Origin: Leeuwenhoekiella aestuarii
Lineage (GTDB): Bacteria > Bacteroidota > Bacteroidia > Flavobacteriales > Flavobacteriaceae
Length of the DNA: 64,000 nt
Direction of reading: 5' to 3'
Assembly: GCF_004104055.1 (NCBI RefSeq)
Contig: NZ_QOVJ01000005.1
Location: 160,691 to 224,690, forward strand
The notes under the pieces were generated by a model, which was not told the DNA's origin, ran no database searches, and saw only the letters and a program-made list of their open reading frames with translations. Positions 36,582-45,849 of this stretch are shown piece by piece (position 1 is the stretch's first letter; each line of letters starts with the position of its first letter). Position numbers and translations under genes: made by a program.

Positions 36582-38711
36582 TTAATCCCTAACGTCAGCC
36601 AATTTACCTCTTCTAATATTATTTAGTTTTAAATCTTCTAAAACATTTATAGCTTCTTCCATATAAACATCTTTAGCAAGATCTTCATGCCAGCGTTCGC
36701 GCTTCTGCTTTAAAATAGTATCATTCTCAAATTCCTTTAGTTCATAGGGAAGGGATTTATAAGTAAGATCTGATTTATACTCTTTTAAAGCTTCAAACTG
36801 CTTAGCTTCTTCTTCATTCTGCTTAACCTTAGCGGCATAAGCATCAATATTTAAAGGCCATACAGATTCATCTTGCTTGCTTTTGATCCACTTGGCATTT
36901 TCTTCAATAAGTTGTAATTGCTTATTTTTTGCCATTCTGGCGTTACTGCTATTTATGGTTTGCTCATAATCTATATAACCATCCCAAACATCATAATCTG
37001 CCGCAGCGATTTTATCCCAAGGTAATGGGTTTTCTAAATCCTTCTCTCCTATGTCTATATAGCTGTACTTGTCTGGCACAACAACGTCACTCTTAACACC
37101 TTCAAGTTGAGTAGACCCGCCGTTAATACGGTAAAATTTTTGTGTGGTTATTTTTAAAGCCCCCATATCACCTAGGTCATTTTGACGTAACCACCGGTTA
37201 AGGTCATAAACATTCTGCACAGTTCCTTTACCGTATGTTTGTTTACTACCTATAATAACTGCTCTCTTATAATCTTGCATCGCTGCAGCAAGAATTTCAC
37301 TAGCTGAGGCAGATATCTCATTCACCAATATTACAAGAGGTTTATCCCAAATAATCTCAGGGTCTTTATCCTTTAATATTTCGCTTTCAGCGCCGTTAGA
37401 TTTAACCTGAACTACAGGACCTTCTTTAATAAACAACCCTGCTATATCTACAACCGTGGATAATGACCCCCCACCGTTACTTCTCAAGTCGATAACAAGA
37501 CCATCAACATCCTGTTCTTTTAAACGGATTATTTCTTTCTTAACATCAGTAGCCGCATTACGTTCTTCAGCATTTTGCATGTCGAAATAAAACTTAGGCA
37601 AATTAATCACCCCATAGTTGCGGTCATCTTTTTCAACTGTAGTTGATTTTGCATAGGTTTCTTCAAGTTCAACGACATCACGCGTAATCGCTATATTTTT
37701 AATAGAACCGTCTTTCTTCTTTACATTTAGTGTAACAACGGTACCTTTAGGGCCTTTGATCAACTCTACCGCGTCATCAAGTCTCATCCCCACAACACTG
37801 GTTGCAACATCTTCATCAGCTTGCTTCACTTTAAGAATAATATCACCTTCTTCAAGGTCTTCTCCTCTCCAAGCAGGACCGCCAGAAATAATTTCAGTAA
37901 TACTTATCTCATTGCTTTTTTTCTGAAGCCTTGCTCCAATACCCTGAAACTGACCGCTCATCTGCATATCAAAACGATCTTTATCTACTGGTGCAAAATA
38001 GGTCGTATGTGGATCAAACTCTTCCACAATAGTATTGATGTAAACCGAAAAATAGTCTTCACGATCCAACTCATTAGCGAATTCAAAATACTCTACTAAT
38101 GATTTTTTTGTAGTTTCTCTAGATTCTTTTTCAATTTCACTTTTAGACAAAGCAGTATAACCTGAAGAATCTTTTGCTTTTTTCGCTTCTTCCTCAAGAC
38201 GATCGTAGTAAATACCTATAGCACTAAACTTCAATTGATTTTCCCATCTAGACTTTAACTCTTTAAGATTCTTTGCATAGTCCAGATTTTCATAATCTGT
38301 ATCAATGACCTCATCTTTGGTATAATCAAAAGGTTGCTCCAAAACTTCGTCGTAGATTTTTTTTGAATCCTCCATACGCTCTCTCAAACGCGTGTAAGCT
38401 AAATCAAAAAAGCTGATATCTTCATTACGAATCTGATCATCGATCTGATCTTTATACTTCTCAAACTCTTTAATGTCATTCTGTAAGAAATAACGCTTTA
38501 AAGGATCTAATGAAGTCACAAAGTCATTAAAAACCTGCTCAGAAAATTCATCATTAAATTCTTTTGCATCATAATGCCCTTTTTCAAGAACATAAGAAAT
38601 AAGGCTAATAAGCACTTTGTCTTTTCCGGGATCTTCATCATTTGTTGTAAAACTGCAAGAAGCGGCAGCTAACAATAAGGCTAAAACAAGAACCTTTGCA
38701 TTCTTTATCAT
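36582..38711 (-). CDS. prc: Carboxy-terminal processing (tail-specific) protease
   Basis: A periplasmic serine protease of family S41 that degrades or processes proteins from their C-termini. Start 38711 is chosen since it gives a lipoprotein signal ending AAASC; ATGs up to 38729 only lengthen the tail. In order there are an N-terminal helical Prc domain, a PDZ domain at about 235-330 (GIGARLQ ... GPAWRGEDLEEGDIIL), the peptidase core with SASASEIL (catalytic Ser) followed 25 residues later by the catalytic Lys in SKQTYGKGTVQ, and a C-terminal DUF3340-type helical tail. About 709 residues, as in the Prc type. Confidence 0.93.
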   Translation of the reverse strand: MIKNAKVLVLALLLAAASCSFTTNDEDPGKDKVLISLISYVLEKGHYDAKEFNDEFSEQVFNDFVTSLDPLKRYFLQNDIKEFEKYKDQIDDQIRNEDISFFDLAYTRLRERMEDSKKIYDEVLEQPFDYTKDEVIDTDYENLDYAKNLKELKSRWENQLKFSAIGIYYDRLEEEAKKAKDSSGYTALSKSEIEKESRETTKKSLVEYFEFANELDREDYFSVYINTIVEEFDPHTTYFAPVDKDRFDMQMSGQFQGIGARLQKKSNEISITEIISGGPAWRGEDLEEGDIILKVKQADEDVATSVVGMRLDDAVELIKGPKGTVVTLNVKKKDGSIKNIAITRDVVELEETYAKSTTVEKDDRNYGVINLPKFYFDMQNAEERNAATDVKKEIIRLKEQDVDGLVIDLRSNGGGSLSTVVDIAGLFIKEGPVVQVKSNGAESEILKDKDPEIIWDKPLVILVNEISASASEILAAAMQDYKRAVIIGSKQTYGKGTVQNVYDLNRWLRQNDLGDMGALKITTQKFYRINGGSTQLEGVKSDVVVPDKYSYIDIGEKDLENPLPWDKIAAADYDVWDGYIDYEQTINSSNARMAKNKQLQLIEENAKWIKSKQDESVWPLNIDAYAAKVKQNEEEAKQFEALKEYKSDLTYKSLPYELKEFENDTILKQKRERWHEDLAKDVYMEEAINVLEDLKLNNIRRGKLADVRD

Positions 38712-38853
38712 AATATGTTGCATTTTCATCTTTTACTAGCAATCTACATTAAAAACCGTGCCATGGCTCATAATTGACGCCAACAATTTGTTAAACGTTA
38801 AGCCTCGGGATGGCTTGGTAATTTAGTATTTTAGCGGTAGAAAGCAAAACTAA

Positions 38854-39636
38854 ATGGCAAATCAAAAACCACTAATTCTGGTCACTAACGATGACGGCAT
38901 AACCGCTCCTGGCATACGCAGATTAATAACTTTAATGCAAGAGCTTGGCGATGTGGTTGTTGTAGCTCCAGACAGTCCTCAAAGCGGTATGGGTCACGCT
39001 ATAACAGTAAATGACACTATTTATTGTGATCCCGTTAAAGAATTTCAAGATAAAAATCACAAAGAATACAGTTGCTCTGGCACCCCTGCAGATTGCGTTA
39101 AGATTGCTGTGCAAGAAATTATGCATCGCAAACCAGACATTTGTGTTAGTGGAATTAATCATGGTTCTAACTCATCAATAAATGTTATTTACTCTGGCAC
39201 AATGAGTGCTGCTGTTGAAGCCGGTGTAGAAGGAATCCCCGCTATTGGGTTTTCGTTACTCGACTATGCTATAGATGCAGACTTTTCTCATTGTGATGCT
39301 TATGTAAAAAAAATCGTTCAAGAGGTTCTTAAAAATGGGCTGCCTAAGGGAGTTGTACTTAATGTGAATATTCCCAAATTGAAAGCCAGCGAAATACAAG
39401 GCATAAAAGTAGGACGTCAGGCTAACGCACAATGGGTTGAAGATTTTGACAAACGCACCAATCCTATGGGACGGGATTATTACTGGCTAAGTGGTGAATT
39501 TGTGAACGAAGATAAAGGCGAAGACACAGACGAGTGGGCACTGGCTCAAGGTTATGTTTCTGTTGTACCGGTTCAGTTTGATTTAACTGCACATCATTTT
39601 ATTGATAAACTGAATGACTGGAAATTTAATTCGTAA
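38854..39636 (+). CDS. surE: 5'-nucleotidase SurE
   Basis: Metal-dependent nucleoside 5'-monophosphatase. The family N-terminus LVTNDDGITAPGIRRL has the two metal Asp residues at 13-14, and PDSPQSGMGHAIT and SGINHGSNSSINVIYSGT (about 105-122) complete the active site. Length 260 is standard. lpxB follows after 36 bp, a common flavobacterial pairing, and the prc gene diverges upstream. Confidence 0.96.
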   Translation: MANQKPLILVTNDDGITAPGIRRLITLMQELGDVVVVAPDSPQSGMGHAITVNDTIYCDPVKEFQDKNHKEYSCSGTPADCVKIAVQEIMHRKPDICVSGINHGSNSSINVIYSGTMSAAVEAGVEGIPAIGFSLLDYAIDADFSHCDAYVKKIVQEVLKNGLPKGVVLNVNIPKLKASEIQGIKVGRQANAQWVEDFDKRTNPMGRDYYWLSGEFVNEDKGEDTDEWALAQGYVSVVPVQFDLTAHHFIDKLNDWKFNS

Positions 39637-39672
39637 TTTTCGCTTTTGTAAACTATCAAAATCAAGTAAATC

Positions 39673-40791
39673 GTGAAATATTATATCATAGCAGGTGAAG
39701 CCAGTGGCGATTTACACGCAGCCAATCTGATGAAAGCTATTTTAGCTGAAGATCCTGAAGCTGATTTTAGATTCTGGGGCGGGGATTTGATGCAAAAAGT
39801 GGGCGGTACATTGGTAAAACATTACCGCGATCTTGCATTTATGGGATTTTTTGAAGTCTTAATGAACCTGCGTACGATTACAAAAAACTTGTCTTTTTGT
39901 AAAAAAGATATCGCAGCCTACAATCCCGATGTTATCGTTTATATAGATTATCCCGGTTTTAATTTACGCATTGCAAAATGGGCTCGCGAGCAAGGTTATA
40001 ACAATCATTATTATATTTCTCCACAAATATGGGCCTGGAAAGAAGGTCGTATCAAAGCTATTAAACGTGATATTGATGCGATGTATGTCATCCTACCCTT
40101 TGAACAGAATTTTTATGAGGAAAAACACGATTTTCCTGTTCACTTTGTGGGACATCCCTTAATTGATGAGATCAGCGCAAGAAAACCTATTTCGCCTGAA
40201 AACTTTAGAAAACAACACAATTTAGACGAGCGCCCTATTATCGCTTTATTACCGGGAAGCAGAAAGCAGGAAATTCAGAAAATGCTCGAAATTATGCTCA
40301 GCATCACGCCTGATTTTAAAGAATATCAATTTGTAATCGCAGGTGCTCCCAGCCAAGATGCTGATTTCTACGAAGCCTTTCTTCAAAAGAACAGAACACA
40401 CATTGTGATGAATCAGACGTATAATCTGCTTGATGTTTCTCATGCTGCGCTGGTAACCTCAGGAACAGCAACTTTAGAAACAGCATTGTTTAAAGTTCCT
40501 GAAGTGGTATGCTACAAAGGCGGAAGAATAAGCTACGAGATCGCAAAGCGCGTAATACAATTGGATTACATTTCACTGGTAAATCTTATTATGAACAAAG
40601 AAGTGGTTAAAGAATTAATTCAATCAGAATTCAATACCAAATCTTTGAAAGCTGCGTTATCAAACATCTTAGATGAAGAAAAACGAAAAGCTCTTTTTAA
40701 CGAATATTATAAACTAGAAAAAAAGCTGGGTGGTACTGGGGCCAGTGCAAAAACAGCTCAATTGATCGTGAGTAGTATTCCTAAAAAATAA
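39673..40791 (+). CDS. lpxB: Lipid-A-disaccharide synthase
   Basis: Glycosyltransferase family 19 enzyme that joins UDP-diacylglucosamine and lipid X in lipid A synthesis at the inner membrane. The start YYIIAGEASGDLHAANLM is the family's N-terminus; DFRFWGGDLM, the YYISPQIWAWKEGR segment near 115 and LLPGSRKQEI near 195 follow in order. At 372 residues it is full length and lies in a surE-lpxB-NlpC run. Confidence 0.97.
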   Translation: MKYYIIAGEASGDLHAANLMKAILAEDPEADFRFWGGDLMQKVGGTLVKHYRDLAFMGFFEVLMNLRTITKNLSFCKKDIAAYNPDVIVYIDYPGFNLRIAKWAREQGYNNHYYISPQIWAWKEGRIKAIKRDIDAMYVILPFEQNFYEEKHDFPVHFVGHPLIDEISARKPISPENFRKQHNLDERPIIALLPGSRKQEIQKMLEIMLSITPDFKEYQFVIAGAPSQDADFYEAFLQKNRTHIVMNQTYNLLDVSHAALVTSGTATLETALFKVPEVVCYKGGRISYEIAKRVIQLDYISLVNLIMNKEVVKELIQSEFNTKSLKAALSNILDEEKRKALFNEYYKLEKKLGGTGASAKTAQLIVSSIPKK

Positions 40792-40824
40792 CTAAATCAA
40801 AATGCTCTGTAGGAGATGATGTAT

Positions 40825-41406
40825 ATGAAAAGAACCCTTTTATCAATTCTGGTAAGTATTGCATTAGTGAGTTGTGGCGGAAGCAAAAAAGCTACACAAA
40901 CTGTTTCTTCGGTAGAAAACACACGGTACACCGCTCCTAAAAAAAACAGCAAAATTGCAAGCTCAGAATCTTCTAAAAGTGAACTCATCTATTTGTCTGA
41001 AATTAAAGAAAGTGAAGAGAACAGACTGAGATTCAACATTATAAATAATGCACGCCAATATGAAGGGACACCCTATAAATACGGAGGAACTACAGAAAAA
41101 GGGATGGATTGCAGCGGTCTTGTTTACACTTCCTTTTTAGAGGAAGGCATCAGCATACCCCGCGTAAGCCGGCATATTGCCGAAGAAGGAAAACGCATTA
41201 AAACCGATGAGGCCATTCCCGGAGATTTACTCTTTTTTATCACTGGTCGTCGAAGCAAACAAATCAATCATGTAGGCCTTGTGGTAGATGTTTTACCCGG
41301 CCAAATTCTCTTTATTCACTCTTCTACTTCGCAGGGCGTTATTGTCTCTTCACTAAATGAAGGCTACTGGAACAATGCATTTAAAGAAGCTCGAAGAATT
41401 ATGTAA
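40825..41406 (+). CDS. NlpC/P60 lipoprotein, cell-wall endopeptidase
   Basis: A lipoprotein (signal ending ALVSC, lipidated near residue 17) with a C-terminal NlpC/P60 papain-like domain that should cut peptide stems of peptidoglycan. The catalytic Cys is in GMDCSGLVY, the His in INHVGLVVD, and the third polar residue in the following IHSS strand. Start 40825 is preferred over ATGs at 40816 and 40819 because an AGGAG at 40811-40815 is then 9 nt away; this is one of few Shine-Dalgarno-like sites in the window. It follows lpxB closely and precedes comEC. Confidence 0.9.
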   Translation: MKRTLLSILVSIALVSCGGSKKATQTVSSVENTRYTAPKKNSKIASSESSKSELIYLSEIKESEENRLRFNIINNARQYEGTPYKYGGTTEKGMDCSGLVYTSFLEEGISIPRVSRHIAEEGKRIKTDEAIPGDLLFFITGRRSKQINHVGLVVDVLPGQILFIHSSTSQGVIVSSLNEGYWNNAFKEARRIM

Positions 41407-41458
41407 CACATTGATTTTTTGATTAGTATTGCAAAAACTAATCAAATCTGGTGGCCAG

Positions 41459-43492
41459 ATGAAAGGCATCAACTCCACCCTTATACTTCTTCTTCTCGGA
41501 CTCCTTTCAGGGATCCTTTTTGCTCCTGCCTTCAATTTATCGCTAATCACATCATTAATAAGTTTTGGAGTTATTCTAGTATTATTCTCTACAAACCATT
41601 TTATTTTAAAAAGAAACTTCTCTAAAAACCTCATCAGTAGCATTCTCGCATTTAGTGTATTTGTCTGTATTGGGTTGATTGAAGTCGATTTAACAAATCC
41701 ACTTCGCGACAACAAGCACTATTTAAAACAAACAGCATATAATGCGGAAACCCGCCTAAAATTAATCGTATCAGAAGTTCTGAAACCGGGTTTTTACGAT
41801 GCTAAATTTATCGCTCAGATCCACGAAGCTAATAAAGAACAAACCACCGGAAAAATCATAGTAAACGTTTTAAAAGACAGTCTCTATCCAGAAACTCAAC
41901 TTGAGATTGATGACATTATTTATATAAAAACTCAACTTTTGCAAATAACTCCTCCAGGTGCACCCTATCAATTCAATTATAAAGAATATTTAAAAAACCG
42001 AGGTATTTACGCTCAGGTGAATCTCAAACCCTTTGAGTTCTTAAAAATAAATCCCATAAAACACAGTGCAAAAGGACTAGCCTCTTTATTAAGGAATCAA
42101 ATAAATAAAAGATTAGAGCAGTATGATTTCAGCACAAATTCAAAGGCTATTTTTAATGCCTTGCTCTTAGGACAGCGACAAGATTTATCAAATGAACTGA
42201 AAGCTGATTATATCCATGCCGGTGTCATACACATTCTGGCAGTTTCTGGTTTACATGTAGGTATTTTGATGCTCATACTACAATTCATTTTACGTCCATT
42301 AGGAAACTACCGTAGCAGCCGCATCATTCGAACCGCAGTTATCATTGCTGGCATTTGGTGCTTTGCATTTGTTACAGGCTTCTCTCCTTCTGTTCTTAGA
42401 GCGGCAACTATGTTTACTTTTGTACAACTAGGCCTCCTCCTAAATCAACGTCAAGCGGGACTGAACGCACTAATTACATCGGCTTTTATTTTGCTTTTGA
42501 TCCAACCGCAACTCATTTATGAAGTTGGTTTTCAATTGAGCTATGCCGCGGTATTTTTTATTATGTGGCTCTACCCTATATTCAATGCTTTTTGGGAGCC
42601 GAAAAACAAAATAGTAAAATACTATTGGCAGCTTATTTTGGTAAGTACTGCTGCACAACTTGGAGTTTTACCGTTGAGTTTGTATTACTTTCATCAATTT
42701 CCGGGAATGTTTCTTGTAGCAAACTTAGTGGTGCTTCCAGCAATTGGTTGCCTACTGATCTACGGATTACTAATTATACTGCTTTCGACACTTAATTTAT
42801 TACCTCAATTCTTAGCCACAGGTTTCGACTTCGTAATTATCTGGTTAAATCGTTTCATCTCATATATTGCTGAGATAGACTTCCTGCTTCTAAAAAACAT
42901 TTATTTTTCAGCAGTCTTAGTCGTCTTAACCTATCTCGTTATTATTTCCGCAGGTATATTATTTGATAAGATTACTTTTAAAAGAACCATCTTATTCTTG
43001 TCTACTATGATTGCATTACCGGTTGCTTTAATAGGGAGCGTAAAGCTTCAGGATAAACCTGAATTTTATGTAAATCACCGGTATCAGAAGACAATCTTTA
43101 CTCAAAAAACTCCAACCAGAACGCTGTTTTTTTATTCCGCAGAAGTGGAAGATATCCCTCCTGGTTTTATTGAAAATTTTAAGGAAAATCAGTTAATTAC
43201 GGAAGTTAAAAATGACAGTTTGGGCTCTATTTTTACACATTCAAAAAATACTATTTTAAGAATAGACAGTCTTGCAATATATAATATCGAAGGTTTAAAT
43301 CCAGATTATATCTTATTGACACAATCACCTAAACTCAATTTAAACCGACTCCTATCAAGATATCCTAATGCAAAAATCGTTGCAGACGGAAGCAATTATA
43401 AAAGCTATGTTGACCGCTGGAAACTCACGTGTGAACAACAAAAAATCCCTTTTCACAACACTTATGAAAAGGGATTTTATAAGATTGAATAA
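41459..43492 (+). CDS. comEC: ComEC/Rec2-type DNA uptake channel protein
   Basis: Inner-membrane protein of the competence system, expected to pass single-stranded DNA into the cytoplasm. About ten membrane helices; an N-terminal DUF4131/OB-like soluble part lies at about 75-190, and the Competence domain starts near LLLGQRQDLS and carries HILAVSGLHVGIL, the most conserved ComEC stretch. The C-terminal 130 residues are soluble but lack the HxHxDH motif of the metallo-beta-lactamase domain found in Bacillus ComEC. The start at ATG 41459 is preferred to an upstream TTG at 41429. Confidence 0.88.
   Translation: MKGINSTLILLLLGLLSGILFAPAFNLSLITSLISFGVILVLFSTNHFILKRNFSKNLISSILAFSVFVCIGLIEVDLTNPLRDNKHYLKQTAYNAETRLKLIVSEVLKPGFYDAKFIAQIHEANKEQTTGKIIVNVLKDSLYPETQLEIDDIIYIKTQLLQITPPGAPYQFNYKEYLKNRGIYAQVNLKPFEFLKINPIKHSAKGLASLLRNQINKRLEQYDFSTNSKAIFNALLLGQRQDLSNELKADYIHAGVIHILAVSGLHVGILMLILQFILRPLGNYRSSRIIRTAVIIAGIWCFAFVTGFSPSVLRAATMFTFVQLGLLLNQRQAGLNALITSAFILLLIQPQLIYEVGFQLSYAAVFFIMWLYPIFNAFWEPKNKIVKYYWQLILVSTAAQLGVLPLSLYYFHQFPGMFLVANLVVLPAIGCLLIYGLLIILLSTLNLLPQFLATGFDFVIIWLNRFISYIAEIDFLLLKNIYFSAVLVVLTYLVIISAGILFDKITFKRTILFLSTMIALPVALIGSVKLQDKPEFYVNHRYQKTIFTQKTPTRTLFFYSAEVEDIPPGFIENFKENQLITEVKNDSLGSIFTHSKNTILRIDSLAIYNIEGLNPDYILLTQSPKLNLNRLLSRYPNAKIVADGSNYKSYVDRWKLTCEQQKIPFHNTYEKGFYKIE
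43442..43478. terminator. Bidirectional terminator overlapping the comEC end
   Basis: A perfect 13-bp stem (43442-43454 with 43466-43478, AAAATCCCTTTTC) with an 11-nt loop lies inside the last codons of comEC and faces the convergent thioredoxin-fold gene, which ends at 43502. A/T runs on both flanks allow termination in either direction. Confidence 0.65.
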
Positions 43493-43501
43493 AGGATCTC
43501 T

Positions 43502-44050
43502 CTAACTTTTGAATGTACTTTCAAAACCTGACTGATACGCTTCCCAGGCTTCTGCTGTGGTAATTTCTAAATAATCATCAGATTTGATCATCTTTAAAAA
43601 TAACTCAAGCTGCTGTGGCGTTTTATAACCCGGCAATGGTTGAATCAAGTCTCCTTTTTCATCAAAAAATACGATACTTGGATACGCATTTATTTTCATC
43701 GCATGTGCAAAAAGATGCTGGCTGTTTCTTCCCTTTCGGTTAGGGTCGTAACCAGGATTTGTATATTCAAAATCCTGATATTTTATTTTCTCTGTTCCTT
43801 CAGCATTAAACTTTACCGCATAATAATTAGCGTTTACGTATTTAGCAACATCAGGATTCTGAAACGTGTTTTGGTCCAGTAATTTACAAGGACCACACCA
43901 GTCTGTATAGACATCCATAAAAATCTTGCGTGGTTCTTTCTCCTGAGCTTTTAAGGCTTCATTAAAACTCATCCACTTAATTTTTTCCTGTGCAGAAAGA
44001 CTTCCAGCTCCTATAAACAAGAGGATTAGTGCGACTACTAATTTTTGCAT
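43502..44050 (-). CDS. Periplasmic thioredoxin-fold protein
   Basis: A 182-residue exported thioredoxin-like protein. Start 44050 gives a signal peptide (residues 1-20, ending SLSAQ); the longer frame from 44089 adds a non-signal tail. The active-site CGPC lies in YTDWCGPCKLLD near residue 54, and the fold continues to the cis-Pro strand INAYPSIVFFDEKGDL. It could reduce or isomerise disulphides in envelope proteins. It is the last gene of the POT-POT-peptidase run, 40 bp downstream of the second transporter. Confidence 0.88.
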   Translation of the reverse strand: MQKLVVALILLFIGAGSLSAQEKIKWMSFNEALKAQEKEPRKIFMDVYTDWCGPCKLLDQNTFQNPDVAKYVNANYYAVKFNAEGTEKIKYQDFEYTNPGYDPNRKGRNSQHLFAHAMKINAYPSIVFFDEKGDLIQPLPGYKTPQQLELFLKMIKSDDYLEITTAEAWEAYQSGFESTFKS

Positions 44051-44090
44051 AATTTGTTTTAATCTAAGGTATTTCAAAAAGCAGACCATT

Positions 44091-45833
44091 CTAATGAATG
44101 CCGTGCATTAATTTTTTTAATAAGGGGTGCAGTAAGATAATTAAGATTCCGGCGCCACCTGGAATTAGCAAAAACAACAAGAAAAATGTTGATAAGGAAT
44201 ACTCTTGAGTCACCTGATCGATCATACCGCCCGTACTTCCTGCCAGTTTATTACCTATTGCGATAGCAAGATACCAAACACCATACATCATTGCAATCAT
44301 TCTCCCGGGAACCAATTTACTCACATAAGAAAGTCCTACCGGTGACAAACATAATTCGCCCATCGTATGAAAGAAATAGGCTAAAATCAACCAAATAATA
44401 CTTACAGAAGCGACTTTTGCTCCCTGCGGAATATCACTTGCTCCGTAAGCCAAGGCTCCAAAACCTATTCCCAATAAAATGAGACCTACTCCATATTTCA
44501 CCGCCACACTAGGATTGTATTTAGACTCCCAAATCTTAGAAAAGAGCGGTGCGAAAATGATGATAAACAACGAGTTTAATACGCTAAACCACGATGCCGG
44601 TACTTCTGGCGATTCAGCAGTATATTGCTCATAGAGCATCGTCAATACCAATGCCCAGATAATTAAAAAGCTTCCGCCAAGAATAAGATTGGCTAATCTG
44701 TATTTTGCAAATGTTTGTTTGAAGAGTAGGTATAAAACCCAAGTGATCACTCCTAATGGAATAATGGTAATAAGTGTGTTTGAGATTCTAAAAATAATAC
44801 CAGCACTACCTTCTAAGACGCGGTCTGTATAATCATTTGCAAAAATAGTCATCGACCCACCTGCTTGTTCAAAAGCAGCCCAAAAGAACACGGTAAAAAA
44901 TGCAAAAATAGATACCGCGATCATTCGATCTCTGACAATGGGAGCATATCGCACAATTCTTGAAACCAAAAGAATTATAAAAATCACAAGCGCAAAAAGG
45001 ATCATAAAGTTGCTTCCGGAAAGGCTTCCTACCTGAAAGTTAAAAACGTCTGCTCCACCAATTTTAGACATCGGGTCATTAATGATCCATACCAAACCAA
45101 TAAGTGCACTTACAGCGATGAAAATTTTATCTATAGCAAGAAACGGATTTCTTTTAATGGAAGGATCTTCGGTTATTTGTTCAGCATCAGTCTTAACCGG
45201 CTTCTTCCCTACCTCTCCAAAAATATTTTGTGCAAAGTAAAACTGAAGCATTCCGGCAAACATAAAAATACCAGCTAAACCGAAGCCCCAATGCCAGCCC
45301 CATTGCTCACCAAGATAACCGCAAAGCAAAATCCCTAAGAAGGCACCGGCATTTACACCCATATAATAAATGGTATAAGCCCCATCTTTCTTGTGCTCAT
45401 GATTCTCGTACATTTGAGAAATAATAGAGGTCATCGTAGGTTTAAAAAAACCATTCCCCACACAGAGAAAAAACAAACCTAAGTATAAGGCAAAATGACT
45501 ATCTACAGCCATCGAAGCGTGACCTAGAGTCATCAATAAAGCTCCCAAAACTACCGCCATTCTGTAACCGATTATTTTATCGGCTATATAACCGCCTAAA
45601 ATAGGGGTCAGGTATACAAGTGATGTATACGTACCATAGAGTGATAACGCATGTTCCCGTGGCCAGGCCCAGCCCTCTTCAAATAAAGAAGCGGTTAAAA
45701 ACAAAACCAAAAGCGCCCGCATCCCATAATAGGAGAAGCGCTCCCACATTTCAGTAAAAAATAAAACAAACAATCCGGCGGGATGACCCAACACCGGATT
45801 TTTAAAAAATTGTTCTGTAGAAGAAGTAGTCAT
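44091..45833 (-). CDS. POT-family proton/peptide symporter (second of two)
   Basis: A 580-residue major-facilitator transporter of the proton-dependent oligopeptide family. The ExxER-type motif appears in FFTEMWERFSYYGMRALL at about 26-43, and the PTR2 signature FYMGVNAGAFLG region is near residue 155. It has about 14 membrane helices with the extra pair common in Bacteroidota POTs. It should import di- and tripeptides with protons. It is tandem to another POT gene, 16 bp apart. Confidence 0.92.
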   Translation of the reverse strand: MTTSSTEQFFKNPVLGHPAGLFVLFFTEMWERFSYYGMRALLVLFLTASLFEEGWAWPREHALSLYGTYTSLVYLTPILGGYIADKIIGYRMAVVLGALLMTLGHASMAVDSHFALYLGLFFLCVGNGFFKPTMTSIISQMYENHEHKKDGAYTIYYMGVNAGAFLGILLCGYLGEQWGWHWGFGLAGIFMFAGMLQFYFAQNIFGEVGKKPVKTDAEQITEDPSIKRNPFLAIDKIFIAVSALIGLVWIINDPMSKIGGADVFNFQVGSLSGSNFMILFALVIFIILLVSRIVRYAPIVRDRMIAVSIFAFFTVFFWAAFEQAGGSMTIFANDYTDRVLEGSAGIIFRISNTLITIIPLGVITWVLYLLFKQTFAKYRLANLILGGSFLIIWALVLTMLYEQYTAESPEVPASWFSVLNSLFIIIFAPLFSKIWESKYNPSVAVKYGVGLILLGIGFGALAYGASDIPQGAKVASVSIIWLILAYFFHTMGELCLSPVGLSYVSKLVPGRMIAMMYGVWYLAIAIGNKLAGSTGGMIDQVTQEYSLSTFFLLFLLIPGGAGILIILLHPLLKKLMHGIH

Positions 45834-45849
45834 ACTAAACTATTCTAGA

